Source: Clostridia bacterium
GTDB taxonomy: Bacteria > Bacillota > Clostridia > Oscillospirales > Acutalibacteraceae
DNA: 64,000 nt
Reading direction: 5' to 3'
Assembly: GCA_017618135.1 (NCBI GenBank)
Contig: JAFZUV010000007.1
Span: forward strand, 124,001 to 188,000
Positions within the stretch are counted from its first letter, which is position 1; each line of letters starts with the position of its first letter. Below the pieces are notes generated by a model. That model had not been told where the DNA came from, did not search any database, and worked only from the letters and a program-made list of their open reading frames with translations. Below, piece by piece: positions 43,070 through 51,676 of the stretch. Both the position numbers and the translations under genes were made by a program.

Positions 43070-43957
43070 TTGAAAGCGGCAATTTTACCTAATCTTGACA
43101 AACGCGGCTCTAAGGAGCTTGTTGAAAAACTCGGCGTATTCCTTAAGGGTTGCGGTATAGCCCCTTATTTGCCGGATAGTATTCATTGCCCTTCGTATGC
43201 AAACCTACCCGAAGCGCAACTATTCAAGGAATCCGATGTGATAATAACAATAGGCGGCGATGGTACTATTATCCGATATGCAAAACTCGCGGCGGAGAAT
43301 GAAAAGCCGATTTTGGGTATCAACGCAGGACGAATAGGTTATCTTGCAAATGTTGAGCAGGAAGAGTATCAGATACTTAAAAACCTCGCTACCGGCGATT
43401 ATACGGTAGAAAATCGTATAATGCTTGAGGTTGAGGTAAAGAACAACGAGAATTCAAGTATTTATTACGCCATAAATGACGCTGTTATTACCGGCGGGTT
43501 TATTTCGCGTATTATTGATATAAAAGCGAATGTTCAGGGTGATAGCATAAGCTACAGGGCTGACGGTCTGGTAATTGCGACGCCCACGGGCTCCACCGCA
43601 TACTCGATGTCCGCCGGCGGACCCATTATTGACCCCAAAATGAATTGTATTTGTATAACTCCAATTTGTTCATTTGCTCTCGCTTCAAAGCCTATAATTG
43701 TAAGTGCGGATGAGGATATAGTATTCAAAGCGAATTCAAGAAAAAAGATTGATATTTTTCTTACCGTCGACGGTAGGCGTACGGCAAATATCAAACCCGA
43801 TACCGAAGTGATTGTCAGAAAAGCCAAGAGAGTCGTTAAACTTATAAGACTCAATGAACGCTCTTTTTATAAGACATTATCCGTAAAATTTTTTGATCAG
43901 GGAGGCGTAATTCGTGAAAGAAAACCGTCTGGAAAGAATACTCAAGATAATCAGTGA
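43070..43957 (+). CDS. nadK: NAD kinase
   Basis: 295 residues. ITIGGDGTIIRYAK is the GGDGT nucleotide site, then NAGRIGYLAN and ATPTGSTAYSMSAGGPI. It phosphorylates NAD to NADP. The start is TTG 43070 after AAAGGAG. The 3' end overlaps argR by 44 bp in another frame. Confidence 0.96.
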   Translation: MKAAILPNLDKRGSKELVEKLGVFLKGCGIAPYLPDSIHCPSYANLPEAQLFKESDVIITIGGDGTIIRYAKLAAENEKPILGINAGRIGYLANVEQEEYQILKNLATGDYTVENRIMLEVEVKNNENSSIYYAINDAVITGGFISRIIDIKANVQGDSISYRADGLVIATPTGSTAYSMSAGGPIIDPKMNCICITPICSFALASKPIIVSADEDIVFKANSRKKIDIFLTVDGRRTANIKPDTEVIVRKAKRVVKLIRLNERSFYKTLSVKFFDQGGVIRERKPSGKNTQDNQ

Positions 43958-44366
43958 GAAGGTCATTTTAACGCAAGACGATTTGCAGGAAGAGCTTAAA
44001 TCGCAGGGCTTTAATGTTACGCAGTCTACTATTTCCCGTGATATTAAAAGGTTAAGACTTGTTAAAGGTCATGATGCAAACGGTAATTACCGTTATATCA
44101 GTGCGGCAAGTGCCGGCGACGGCGCGAGGGATATTTCTCACTATCGTGATATCTTTTCAAAGTCTGTAATAAGTGTTGAACACTCACTTAATGATATAGT
44201 TATAAAGTGCTATAACGGTATGGCGTCAAGCGTATGCGTTGCGGTTGATTCTGTTTTCTCCGGCAGAATGCTCGGAACTATTGCCGGTGATGATACGATT
44301 TTTATTATCGCTAAAAGTGCTGAGGATGCAAGGTCTCTTGCGGATGAATTAAAATCTTTCTTTTAA
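43914..44366 (+). CDS. argR: Arginine repressor ArgR/AhrC
   Basis: 150 residues. The winged HTH (LKIISEKVILTQDDLQEELK ... STISRDIKRLRLVK) is followed by the hexamer domain with SVCVAVDSVFSGRMLGTIAGDDT, the arginine-binding segment. It represses arginine synthesis and activates catabolism. GTG 43914 lies 6 nt after GGGAGGCG, inside nadK. In Clostridia it usually sits before recN, as here. Confidence 0.95.
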   Translation: MKENRLERILKIISEKVILTQDDLQEELKSQGFNVTQSTISRDIKRLRLVKGHDANGNYRYISAASAGDGARDISHYRDIFSKSVISVEHSLNDIVIKCYNGMASSVCVAVDSVFSGRMLGTIAGDDTIFIIAKSAEDARSLADELKSFF

Positions 44367-44378
44367 GGAACTATCGCT

Positions 44379-46040
44379 ATGCTGAAATCATTGCATATTG
44401 AAAATATCGCGGTAATCCAGCGCACAGACATTGATTTTCGTGATGGTCTTAATGTGCTTACCGGTGAAACCGGTGCGGGAAAATCTATTGTTATTGACGC
44501 GATAAATGCTGTGCTTGGTGAGCGAACATCAAGGGAGCTTATAAGGGCCGGTACCGATTCCGCTGTGGTATCGGCGCTGTTCTGCGACCTTTCTGATTAT
44601 GCCAAAGCGGCGCTTACGGACAACGGATATAATGTAGATAACGAAGGTAATTTGCTTATTACCCGTCGATTAAGCCTTACGGGTAATTCTGCTATTAAAA
44701 TCAACGGGCAGCCCGCTACGGCAGGCTTGCTTAAAGTAATCGGCAGGCATCTCATTAACATTCACGGTCAGCATGACAGTCAAAGCCTTTTAAATCCTGA
44801 AAATCACTATGTTTACATCGATCGTATGGCTGATAACGGTAAACTTGCTTCCGATTACTATAATGAATTTCATCACCTGAATATTATTCGTAAGGAGCTT
44901 TCGCGTTCTGAAATTAACGAGGAGCAGAAAAAGCGCGAAACAGAGCTTTTGAATTATCAGATTAAAGAGCTTACAGATGCTGATTTAAAAGTCGGTGAAG
45001 CCGAGGAGCTGAAAAAGAAAATACGCGTGCTGAAGGACGCGCAGAAAATCCGTGATTCGCTTAATACGGCTTACGCCTATATAAACGGTGACGAGGATAG
45101 CGACGGTGCCTTTTCTCGACTGCATAACGCGCAAAAGGAAATATCGGGATACGATGTTGACGAGTTAAAATCGCTTGAACAAAAAATTGGTGAACTGCTT
45201 GCAAATCTTGATGATATTACTACAGTGTTACGGCGATTGGCGAACAGCGGTGAAACAAACGGCGAGGATATGAAATCATTAGAGGACCGCCTTGATTTAA
45301 TCTACAAAACAACTATGAAATACGGAAATGATGAGCAGTCGGCGATTGACTATTTAAACGAAGCTAATGAAAGGCTTCATAATATAGAGCTTTCCGATAA
45401 AAAAATCTCTCAGTTATCCGCTGAACTTGACGCTTCTACCGAGCGACTTGTAGAGCTCGGTGATAAACTCAGCAATTCCCGCAAGCTGACGGCGGAAGCT
45501 TTCCAAAAAAGAGTGACTGAGGTTTTAGGCTTTTTAGATATGCCTGATGCATTATTTGAAGTAAATATCAAAAAAGGAAGATATACACGGCACGGTTGCG
45601 ATGAGATTGAGTTTATGATAAAAACTAATGTCGGCGAGGAGATAAAGCCGCTTAGCAAAATTGCCTCGGGCGGTGAGCTTTCCCGAGTTATGCTTGCTTT
45701 AAAAAGCGTTTTAGCGAGTAACGATGATGTTGACACTCTTATTTTTGATGAAATTGATTCAGGTATCAGCGGTCGTGCGGCGGAAAAAGTCGGCTATCAG
45801 CTTAAATCAGTGTCACATGGCCGACAAACCGTTTGCGTTACGCATTTAGCTCAAATTGCCGCCTTTGCGGTCAATCATTTGCTTATAGAAAAATCTGTTG
45901 TGGGAGACAGAACATATACCTGCGTAAAAACGCTTTCGGGCGATGAGCGAATTGAAGAAATTGCGCGTATAATGGCAGGTTCAAATATTACCGACAATGT
46001 TTACAGGTCGGCAAAGGAAATGCTTGAAAGGACTTTTTAG
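44379..46040 (+). CDS. recN: DNA repair protein RecN
   Basis: 553 residues, SMC-like. N-terminal Walker A LTGETGAGKSIVIDAI, a long central coiled coil (about 155-360), C-terminal signature KIASGGELSRVMLAL and Walker B DTLIFDEIDSGISGRAAEKV. It holds broken DNA ends during recombinational repair. It follows argR by 12 nt and precedes tyrS by 2 nt, so the operon continues. Confidence 0.96.
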   Translation: MLKSLHIENIAVIQRTDIDFRDGLNVLTGETGAGKSIVIDAINAVLGERTSRELIRAGTDSAVVSALFCDLSDYAKAALTDNGYNVDNEGNLLITRRLSLTGNSAIKINGQPATAGLLKVIGRHLINIHGQHDSQSLLNPENHYVYIDRMADNGKLASDYYNEFHHLNIIRKELSRSEINEEQKKRETELLNYQIKELTDADLKVGEAEELKKKIRVLKDAQKIRDSLNTAYAYINGDEDSDGAFSRLHNAQKEISGYDVDELKSLEQKIGELLANLDDITTVLRRLANSGETNGEDMKSLEDRLDLIYKTTMKYGNDEQSAIDYLNEANERLHNIELSDKKISQLSAELDASTERLVELGDKLSNSRKLTAEAFQKRVTEVLGFLDMPDALFEVNIKKGRYTRHGCDEIEFMIKTNVGEEIKPLSKIASGGELSRVMLALKSVLASNDDVDTLIFDEIDSGISGRAAEKVGYQLKSVSHGRQTVCVTHLAQIAAFAVNHLLIEKSVVGDRTYTCVKTLSGDERIEEIARIMAGSNITDNVYRSAKEMLERTF

Positions 46041-46042
46041 GA

Positions 46043-47266
46043 ATGAAAATTTATGAAGAACTTGTAGCCCGCGGTCTTATCGCGCAGGTTACCGATGAGG
46101 AAGAAATTAAAAATCTGATAAATAACGGAAAGGCCACATTCTATATAGGCTTTGACCCGACGGCTGACAGTCTCCATGTAGGTCACTTTATGGCGCTTTG
46201 CCTTATGAAGCGCCTGCAAATGGCAGGTAATCGTCCGGTAGTGCTTATAGGCGGAGGAACCGGCTATGTAGGCGACCCTTCCGGCAGAACCGATATGCGC
46301 TCTATGATGACTCCCGAAACCATTAAACATAACTGCGAGTGTTTCAAAAAGCAAATGGAGCGTTTTATTGAGTTTGGTGATAACAAGGCAATTATGGTAA
46401 ATAACGCGGATTGGCTTTTAAAGCTCAATTATATTGAACTTCTCCGTGAGGTAGGCGCCTGCTTCTCCGTTAATAATATGCTCAGAGCCCGTTGCTATGA
46501 GCAGAGGATGGAGAAGGGACTCAGCTTCCTTGAATTTAACTATATGATAATGCAGAGCTATGATTTTTATCATCTGTTTAAGGAATACGGCTGTAATATG
46601 CAGTTCGGAGGCGACGACCAGTGGTCGAATATGCTTGGCGGAACCGAGTTAATACGCAAAAAGCTCGGAAAAGACGCTCACGCCATGACAATCACTCTGC
46701 TTATGAACAGTGAGGGTAAAAAAATGGGTAAAACGGCATCCGGCGCCGTTTGGCTCGATCCGAATAAAACCTCGCCGTATGAATTCTTTCAGTATTGGCG
46801 TAATGTTGGTGACGCTGATGTTCTCAAGTGTATAAGAATGCTTACCTTCCTGCCGCTAAGTGAAATTGATAGGATGGATTCGTGGGAGGGCAGTCGATTA
46901 AACGAAGCAAAAGAAATTCTTGCTTTTGAGCTTACGAAACTTGTTCATGGCGAAGAGGAAGCCGTGAAGGCTCGTGACGCATCACACGCCGTGTTCGGCG
47001 GTTCCGGCGCGCATGCGGATATGCCTACGGTATCTTTTGGCGGCGGGGATTTTGAAGACGGAAAAATCGGTCTTTTAAAAGCTATGGTAAAAGCCGGTAT
47101 GGCGACATCGAACGGCGAGGCGCGCAGAACTGTTTTACAGGGCGGAGTTTCAGTTGATGAGAGTAAAATATCGGATCCGTCATTTGCTTTTACAAAAGAA
47201 CAGTTGAGTGCCGGTACGATAGTCAAAAAAGGCAAGAAAGTAATAATGAAGTTTATCGCCGAATAG
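46043..47266 (+). CDS. tyrS: Tyrosyl-tRNA synthetase
   Basis: 407 residues. The class I HIGH motif appears as FDPTADSLHVGHFMAL and the KMSKS motif as KKMGKTASG. A C-terminal S4 domain (about 340-407) binds tRNA. It charges tRNA-Tyr. No T-box leader is visible, because it directly follows recN; expression therefore depends on the operon or on a promoter inside recN. Confidence 0.97.
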   Translation: MKIYEELVARGLIAQVTDEEEIKNLINNGKATFYIGFDPTADSLHVGHFMALCLMKRLQMAGNRPVVLIGGGTGYVGDPSGRTDMRSMMTPETIKHNCECFKKQMERFIEFGDNKAIMVNNADWLLKLNYIELLREVGACFSVNNMLRARCYEQRMEKGLSFLEFNYMIMQSYDFYHLFKEYGCNMQFGGDDQWSNMLGGTELIRKKLGKDAHAMTITLLMNSEGKKMGKTASGAVWLDPNKTSPYEFFQYWRNVGDADVLKCIRMLTFLPLSEIDRMDSWEGSRLNEAKEILAFELTKLVHGEEEAVKARDASHAVFGGSGAHADMPTVSFGGGDFEDGKIGLLKAMVKAGMATSNGEARRTVLQGGVSVDESKISDPSFAFTKEQLSAGTIVKKGKKVIMKFIAE

Positions 47267-47334
47267 GCGGTATAATTGCCTGTTTGCGGTAAATATTAAA
47301 GACATAAATAATCAGTACTTGAGGTGTCTTTGAT

Positions 47335-48342
47335 ATGGCGATAAAAATTGGCAAATCTACAATTATTTTCAATAAAAAGCCCGCGGTTGCGGGATATGGC
47401 TCGGTAGTGGGGAAAAAGGAAATGGAAGGGCCTCTTTCCGCCGAGTTTGACTCTTATGATACGGATATCCGTTTCGGCGAAGAGTCATTCGAAAAGGCGG
47501 AAAGCCGTATGCAAAAAATCGCAGTAGAAACCGCACTCAGAAAATGCCAAAAAAGCGAAAGCGATATTGATGTTATTTTTGCCGGTGACTTGCTTAACCA
47601 ATGCGTAGGTTCCTCATTTGGTTTGCGCGGTATGGGTATACCGTTTGCCGGAATTTACGGCGCTTGCTCTACTATGACTTTAGGTCTCATTCTTGCCTCA
47701 ATCTGTGTTGATTGCGGTGTGGCAGACTGTGCCGCGGCGGTAACATCTTCTCATTTTTGTTCGGCTGAAAGGCAATATAGATATCCGCTTGAATACGGCT
47801 CGGTAAGACCGCAAAGCGCACAATGGACAGTTACCGGGTCGGGTGCCAGCATAATATCCTGTTGCAGTGATAAGCCGTATATTGATAAAGCGACATTCGG
47901 AAAAATCGTTGACCTTGGTGTTAAGGACGCGAATAATATGGGCGCGGCTATGGCTCCGAGCGCCGCAAGTACGCTTGTAGGGTTTTTTGAGGATACTTCA
48001 ACCGGTCCTGATGACTATGACGGCATTTTTACCGGCGATTTAGGTCGTGTAGGTACAGATTTATTATATATTCTTACCGAGCAAAACGGCTTTAATATAC
48101 GGGAGAAGCATCAGGATTGCGGTCTCATTATTTTTGACAGAAAAAGTCAGGATGTTCATTCCGGCGGTTCGGGCTGCGGATGCAGCGCATCGGTTTTGAA
48201 CTCTTATATTTTTCATCGTTTTGAAAGCGGTGCTTTTAGGAATATTCTTTTTATGTCAACAGGCGCGTTATTGTCGCCTACATCTACTATGCAAGGAGAA
48301 AGCATCCCCGGTATTACTCACCTTGTAAATATTAAGACTTAG
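47335..48342 (+). CDS. spoVAD: Stage V sporulation protein AD
   Basis: 335 residues, thiolase-like fold: FAGDLLNQCVGSSFGLRG, then YGACSTMTLGLILAS and VTSSHFCSAERQYRYPLEYG, all SpoVAD signatures. In Bacillus SpoVAD binds dipicolinic acid and belongs to the SpoVA channel that loads spores. SpoVAC and SpoVAE are not neighbours here, so the rest of the channel must be elsewhere. ATG 47335 follows GAGGTG. It is strong evidence that the host makes endospores. Confidence 0.95.
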   Translation: MAIKIGKSTIIFNKKPAVAGYGSVVGKKEMEGPLSAEFDSYDTDIRFGEESFEKAESRMQKIAVETALRKCQKSESDIDVIFAGDLLNQCVGSSFGLRGMGIPFAGIYGACSTMTLGLILASICVDCGVADCAAAVTSSHFCSAERQYRYPLEYGSVRPQSAQWTVTGSGASIISCCSDKPYIDKATFGKIVDLGVKDANNMGAAMAPSAASTLVGFFEDTSTGPDDYDGIFTGDLGRVGTDLLYILTEQNGFNIREKHQDCGLIIFDRKSQDVHSGGSGCGCSASVLNSYIFHRFESGAFRNILFMSTGALLSPTSTMQGESIPGITHLVNIKT

Positions 48343-48372
48343 CGTTATTTTTACTGTCAGGGAGGGATTCCA

Positions 48373-49737
48373 ATGGAAGAAAGAATATTGGAGCTTATCG
48401 AACAAAGAAAGTTCGGAGAACTGAAAAACCTGCTTTCTGAGATGCAGCCTCCCGATATAGCGGCGGTTTTTGAAGAAGCCCCCGAAAAGGATATTCCGAT
48501 TATTTTCAGAATATTGCCAAAGGAGTTGGCGGCGGAAGTTTTCGTTGAAATGGACTCAGATATGCAGCAGTTGCTCATTGAAGCGTTCAGCGATAAGGAG
48601 TTGCATGATGTAATCGACGAGTTGTTTCTTGACGATACGGTCGATATTATTGACGAGATGCCGGCAACGGTTACAAAGCGTATTTTAAAGCAGACAGATT
48701 CAAAAACCCGTCAGCTTATAAATCAGCTTTTGGCATATCCTGATGATAGCGCCGGAAGTATTATGACTACCGAGTATATAGACCTTAAAAAAAGTATGAC
48801 GGTGGAAAAGGCTTTCGACCGCATACGCAAGATAGGTATTGATTCGGAGACTATTTACAGCTGTTATGTTACCGATGCCGGCAGACATCTTTTGGGAATT
48901 GTGTCGGTTAAAGACCTGTTGCTCAATTCTAAAGAGGAGATAATAGGTAATATAATGGATGAGAACATCATTTTCGCCAACACGCTTGACGATAAAGAGC
49001 TTGTTGCGGGAATGTTTGAAAAGTACGATATTCTTGCGCTTCCGGTGGTCGATAAGGAAAAAAGACTCGTAGGAATTGTCACGGTTGACGATGCTATCGA
49101 TGTTTTGCAGGAAGAGGCTACAGAGGATATTGAAAAGATGGCGGCTATCCTGCCTAGTGAGCACAGCTACTTTAAGACCTCAGTGTTTGACACATTTAAA
49201 GCGCGGATACCCTGGCTTTTATTACTTATGATATCTGCCACATTTACCGGCGCGATTATTTCCGGGTTTGAGGATAAGCTCAAAATATTTGCCGCTCTTA
49301 TAGCCTTTATCCCTATGCTTATGGATACGGGCGGTAACAGCGGCTCACAGGCGTCTGTAACGGTTATCCGTGCTATATCTATGGGTGACATAGAATTTAA
49401 AGATATACTGCGCGTTTTGTGGAAAGAAATGAGGGTGGCGTTTTTCTGTGCGGCAACGCTTGTATCTATAAATTTCATAAAATTGTTTTTGATAGACAAT
49501 CTGATGTTCCACAACTTTGATGTCGGCAAAGAGCTTCTTGAAATATGCGTAGTCTCTGCAACATTGTTTTGTACTATAGTTGTCGCAAAAATTATCGGAT
49601 GTTCTTTACCCATACTTGCTAAAAGAATCGGTTTTGACCCTGCCGTTATGGCAAGTCCGCTGATTACGACCATAGTTGACGCTATTTCGCTTATGATATA
49701 CTTTTTTATGGCCGGCACTTTCCTTGGAGTAGTTTGA
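48373..49737 (+). CDS. mgtE: Magnesium transporter MgtE
   Basis: 454 residues. N-terminal superhelical domain (about 1-130), two CBS domains (about 135-255) that sense Mg, a connecting helix and five membrane segments with GGNSGSQASVTVIRAISMGD, the pore signature. It imports Mg(2+) and is gated by intracellular Mg. ATG 48373 follows AGGGAGG. No M-box riboswitch is visible upstream. Confidence 0.96.
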   Translation: MEERILELIEQRKFGELKNLLSEMQPPDIAAVFEEAPEKDIPIIFRILPKELAAEVFVEMDSDMQQLLIEAFSDKELHDVIDELFLDDTVDIIDEMPATVTKRILKQTDSKTRQLINQLLAYPDDSAGSIMTTEYIDLKKSMTVEKAFDRIRKIGIDSETIYSCYVTDAGRHLLGIVSVKDLLLNSKEEIIGNIMDENIIFANTLDDKELVAGMFEKYDILALPVVDKEKRLVGIVTVDDAIDVLQEEATEDIEKMAAILPSEHSYFKTSVFDTFKARIPWLLLLMISATFTGAIISGFEDKLKIFAALIAFIPMLMDTGGNSGSQASVTVIRAISMGDIEFKDILRVLWKEMRVAFFCAATLVSINFIKLFLIDNLMFHNFDVGKELLEICVVSATLFCTIVVAKIIGCSLPILAKRIGFDPAVMASPLITTIVDAISLMIYFFMAGTFLGVV

Positions 49738-49791
49738 TTTTTGTAACACTTTTCGCCTTCCGGATTACAATGTAGTAACGGGGGGATGAAA

Positions 49792-49941
49792 ATGCGTAGA
49801 TGCGGCCGTAATAATAAAGGCGTTATTGCTATCACATTTGCGGCGGGATTGCTTGTAAGTTGTTTTTGTCCTCCGAAATTTTTGGTGGCTGTTCTGGCAG
49901 TTTGGGTAATAATTCTCGGTATTGCCTGCTCAAAGAATTGA
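49792..49941 (+). CDS. Small membrane protein, 49 aa, upstream of spoVM
   Basis: The CGGGGGG site (49780-49785) sets ATG 49792, since ATG 49786 touches it. The product MRRCGRNNKGVIAITFAAGL is Arg-rich at the start and then has two hydrophobic stretches (AITFAAGLLVSCFC and FLVAVLAVWVIILGIAC) with three Cys. It lies 12 nt before spoVM and is probably co-transcribed. I do not know its role; a sporulation membrane link is a guess from position. Confidence 0.6.
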   Translation: MRRCGRNNKGVIAITFAAGLLVSCFCPPKFLVAVLAVWVIILGIACSKN

Positions 49942-49953
49942 CGGGGTGATTTT

Positions 49954-50037
49954 ATGAAGGTCGTTATTTTTAAAAGTCCTAAGTTTTTAAGCGGAATTTT
50001 ACGGATGATTTTCGGTATAAAAAAGGAAACTACATAA
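49954..50037 (+). CDS. spoVM: Stage V sporulation protein M (SpoVM)
   Basis: 27 residues: MKVVIFKSPKFLSGILRMIF and a short basic tail. It matches SpoVM (Bacillus MKFYTIKLPKFLGGIVRAML) in length, the KxPKFLxGIxR core and amphipathic character. SpoVM binds the convex forespore membrane and anchors SpoIVA coat assembly. ATG 49954 follows GGGGTGAT. It is too short for routine gene finding. The stop directly abuts the terminator. Confidence 0.88.
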   Translation: MKVVIFKSPKFLSGILRMIFGIKKETT

Positions 50038-50116
50038 AAAAGCTTAAGACCCGGAGGAGTACTCCGGGTCTTAAGCTTTTAAAAACAATAAAAAACACAA
50101 AATTTTGTGTTTTTTA
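50038..50116. terminator. Terminator pair after spoVM
   Basis: A 19-bp stem (AAAAGCTTAAGACCCGGAG at 50038-50056 with 50062-50080) is followed by a second A/T-rich perfect palindrome, AAAACAC..GTGTTTT type, at 50091-50114, usable in both directions. Confidence 0.88.
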
Positions 50117-50119
50117 CTC

Positions 50120-50148
50120 TTTACAAACAAGACATTTTGTGCTATATT
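50120..50148 (+). promoter_or_regulatory. Promoter of the beta-helix gene
   Basis: TTTACA (50120-50125) and TATATT (50143-50148), 17-bp spacer. Confidence 0.55.
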
Positions 50149-50171
50149 AGCGTATATGTTGTTTGTTGAGG

Positions 50172-51545
50172 GTGATTTTTACGAAATATACAACAAATAG
50201 TTCAGGATACGATTGCACGAGGAAATATACAGGCGGTTTTTCAGAGGGCGCCGGCAAGCTTAAAAGGGAAATTCTTAACTCGAAAAACACTGAGGAAATA
50301 TATGATATTAAGGGCAAAAAATACTATATAAACCGTAATATGTCTCTTTCGGATATACCTGAGAACCTTTCGGAGGGTGATGCGGTTCTGTTTGAGCGCG
50401 GCGGTCTTTGGCGCGTTGGTGACCGAGAAAAGTTTTTAGTGCCTGAGGGAGTTATTTTCGGAGCTTACGGCAAGGGAGATAAGCCTAAGTTTTACGGGTC
50501 GTTCCATAATTACGCCGATAAATCTTTTTGGGAGAAAGAAAGCAAAAATATCTGGCGCATACAGCTTAAAGGCAGAAATGTCGGTAGTATCGCGTTTAAT
50601 GAAACGGCGCTTTTAGGCGTTAAAAAATGGCATTTTGAGGACTTAAAGAATAATTACGATTTTTATTATAACGGTGAATCTCAGCAGATGTGGCTTTATT
50701 ATGAGGGCGAGCCGTGGAATGATTTTTACAATATCGAAATCTGTCAGCGTGGCAAGGTCTTGCAGCTTTTTAATAATTCTGTTGTCGATAATCTGTTCGT
50801 AGGATATACCGGCTCACATGCCATAGTTGCGGATACCGCGAGTAATGGGATTAAGATAACAAATTGTGAGGTAGCCTATGTAGGGGGCGCTATGCAGTTT
50901 GATGAGGTTCGTTTCGGAAACGGTGTGGAAATTCAGCTTGGTGCCACAAATGCTGCGGTACGCCATAATTATGTTCATCAGTGCTATGATGCCGGAATAA
51001 CCTTCCAGAGTTGGACCAGCGCCGGGTTGAGCTCGGTTTATCGTAATATGGATATTTCGGAGAATTTAATAGAGTTTTGCGGTTACGGTATCGAATACTT
51101 TACTACAAGCTTTGAGCGTAATAAGCTGTACAGTGAATATGAAAATATAAGAATAGCTGATAATATTATAAGATTTTCGGGTTACGAGTGGTCGTATGAA
51201 CAGCGACCGGATAAGTGGATGATATCCCATATCAGAGGCGGTCAGTGGGCATGGCCGGATGATTGCAAAGGTTTTGTAATAACAGGTAATGTTTTCGATT
51301 GCTCGCGTGCTTCTATTATATTCTGGTGGTGGCATGATGATAGTAAGAATTTTATCCACCCCGAGCCGCACAGAGGACTTACCGTTAAAGGCAACACATA
51401 TTTTCAAGCCGCGACCGCGGATAAAAGATGTATGAATTATCATATAAACAAGCCGGTTTACGCTGAAAACATTGATGAACTGAAAACCGCCGTCGCCCTC
51501 TTTGATGAATCGCCTGAAGAGGTAGTTTGGGTGGATAGGATTTGA
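50172..51545 (+). CDS. Right-handed parallel beta-helix protein
   Basis: About 457 residues. Repeated coils (VRHNYVHQCYDAGITFQSWT, NMDISENLIEFCGYGIEY, IRIADNIIRFSGYEW, FVITGNVFDCSRASIIFW) are typical of the pectate-lyase-like beta helix. An N-terminal domain with WRVGDREKFLVPEGVIFGAY precedes it. No signal peptide is visible, so it is cytoplasmic or the start is misread. The start is unclear: GAGGGTG (50168-50174) is followed at proper distance only by ACG 50181; GTG 50172 lies inside it and TTG 50163 before it. Carbohydrate binding or cleavage is plausible but not shown. Confidence 0.75.
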   Translation: MIFTKYTTNSSGYDCTRKYTGGFSEGAGKLKREILNSKNTEEIYDIKGKKYYINRNMSLSDIPENLSEGDAVLFERGGLWRVGDREKFLVPEGVIFGAYGKGDKPKFYGSFHNYADKSFWEKESKNIWRIQLKGRNVGSIAFNETALLGVKKWHFEDLKNNYDFYYNGESQQMWLYYEGEPWNDFYNIEICQRGKVLQLFNNSVVDNLFVGYTGSHAIVADTASNGIKITNCEVAYVGGAMQFDEVRFGNGVEIQLGATNAAVRHNYVHQCYDAGITFQSWTSAGLSSVYRNMDISENLIEFCGYGIEYFTTSFERNKLYSEYENIRIADNIIRFSGYEWSYEQRPDKWMISHIRGGQWAWPDDCKGFVITGNVFDCSRASIIFWWWHDDSKNFIHPEPHRGLTVKGNTYFQAATADKRCMNYHINKPVYAENIDELKTAVALFDESPEEVVWVDRI

Positions 51546-51608
51546 TGATAAATAATAGGTTCAACATCATAGAGTTAAAACCGTCCTAGCAATGATTTAT
51601 TTTAAAAC

Positions 51609-51648
51609 TTCCGCTTTGCCTTCTGATTTAGCAGAAGGCAAAGCGGAA
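51609..51648. terminator. Long hairpin after the beta-helix gene
   Basis: TTCCGCTTTGCCTTCTG (51609-51625) pairs exactly with 51632-51648. The following T-run is poor, so it may be a weak terminator or an RNA-stabilising stem. Confidence 0.6.
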
Positions 51649-51676
51649 ATACTATAAAAACTTGGGGAATTTTTAA

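Noticed and set aside
47267-47334. Sigma-G type sporulation promoter upstream of spoVAD
   Set aside because: No convincing -35/-10 pair with correct spacing could be read; TATAAT at 47270 has no partner.
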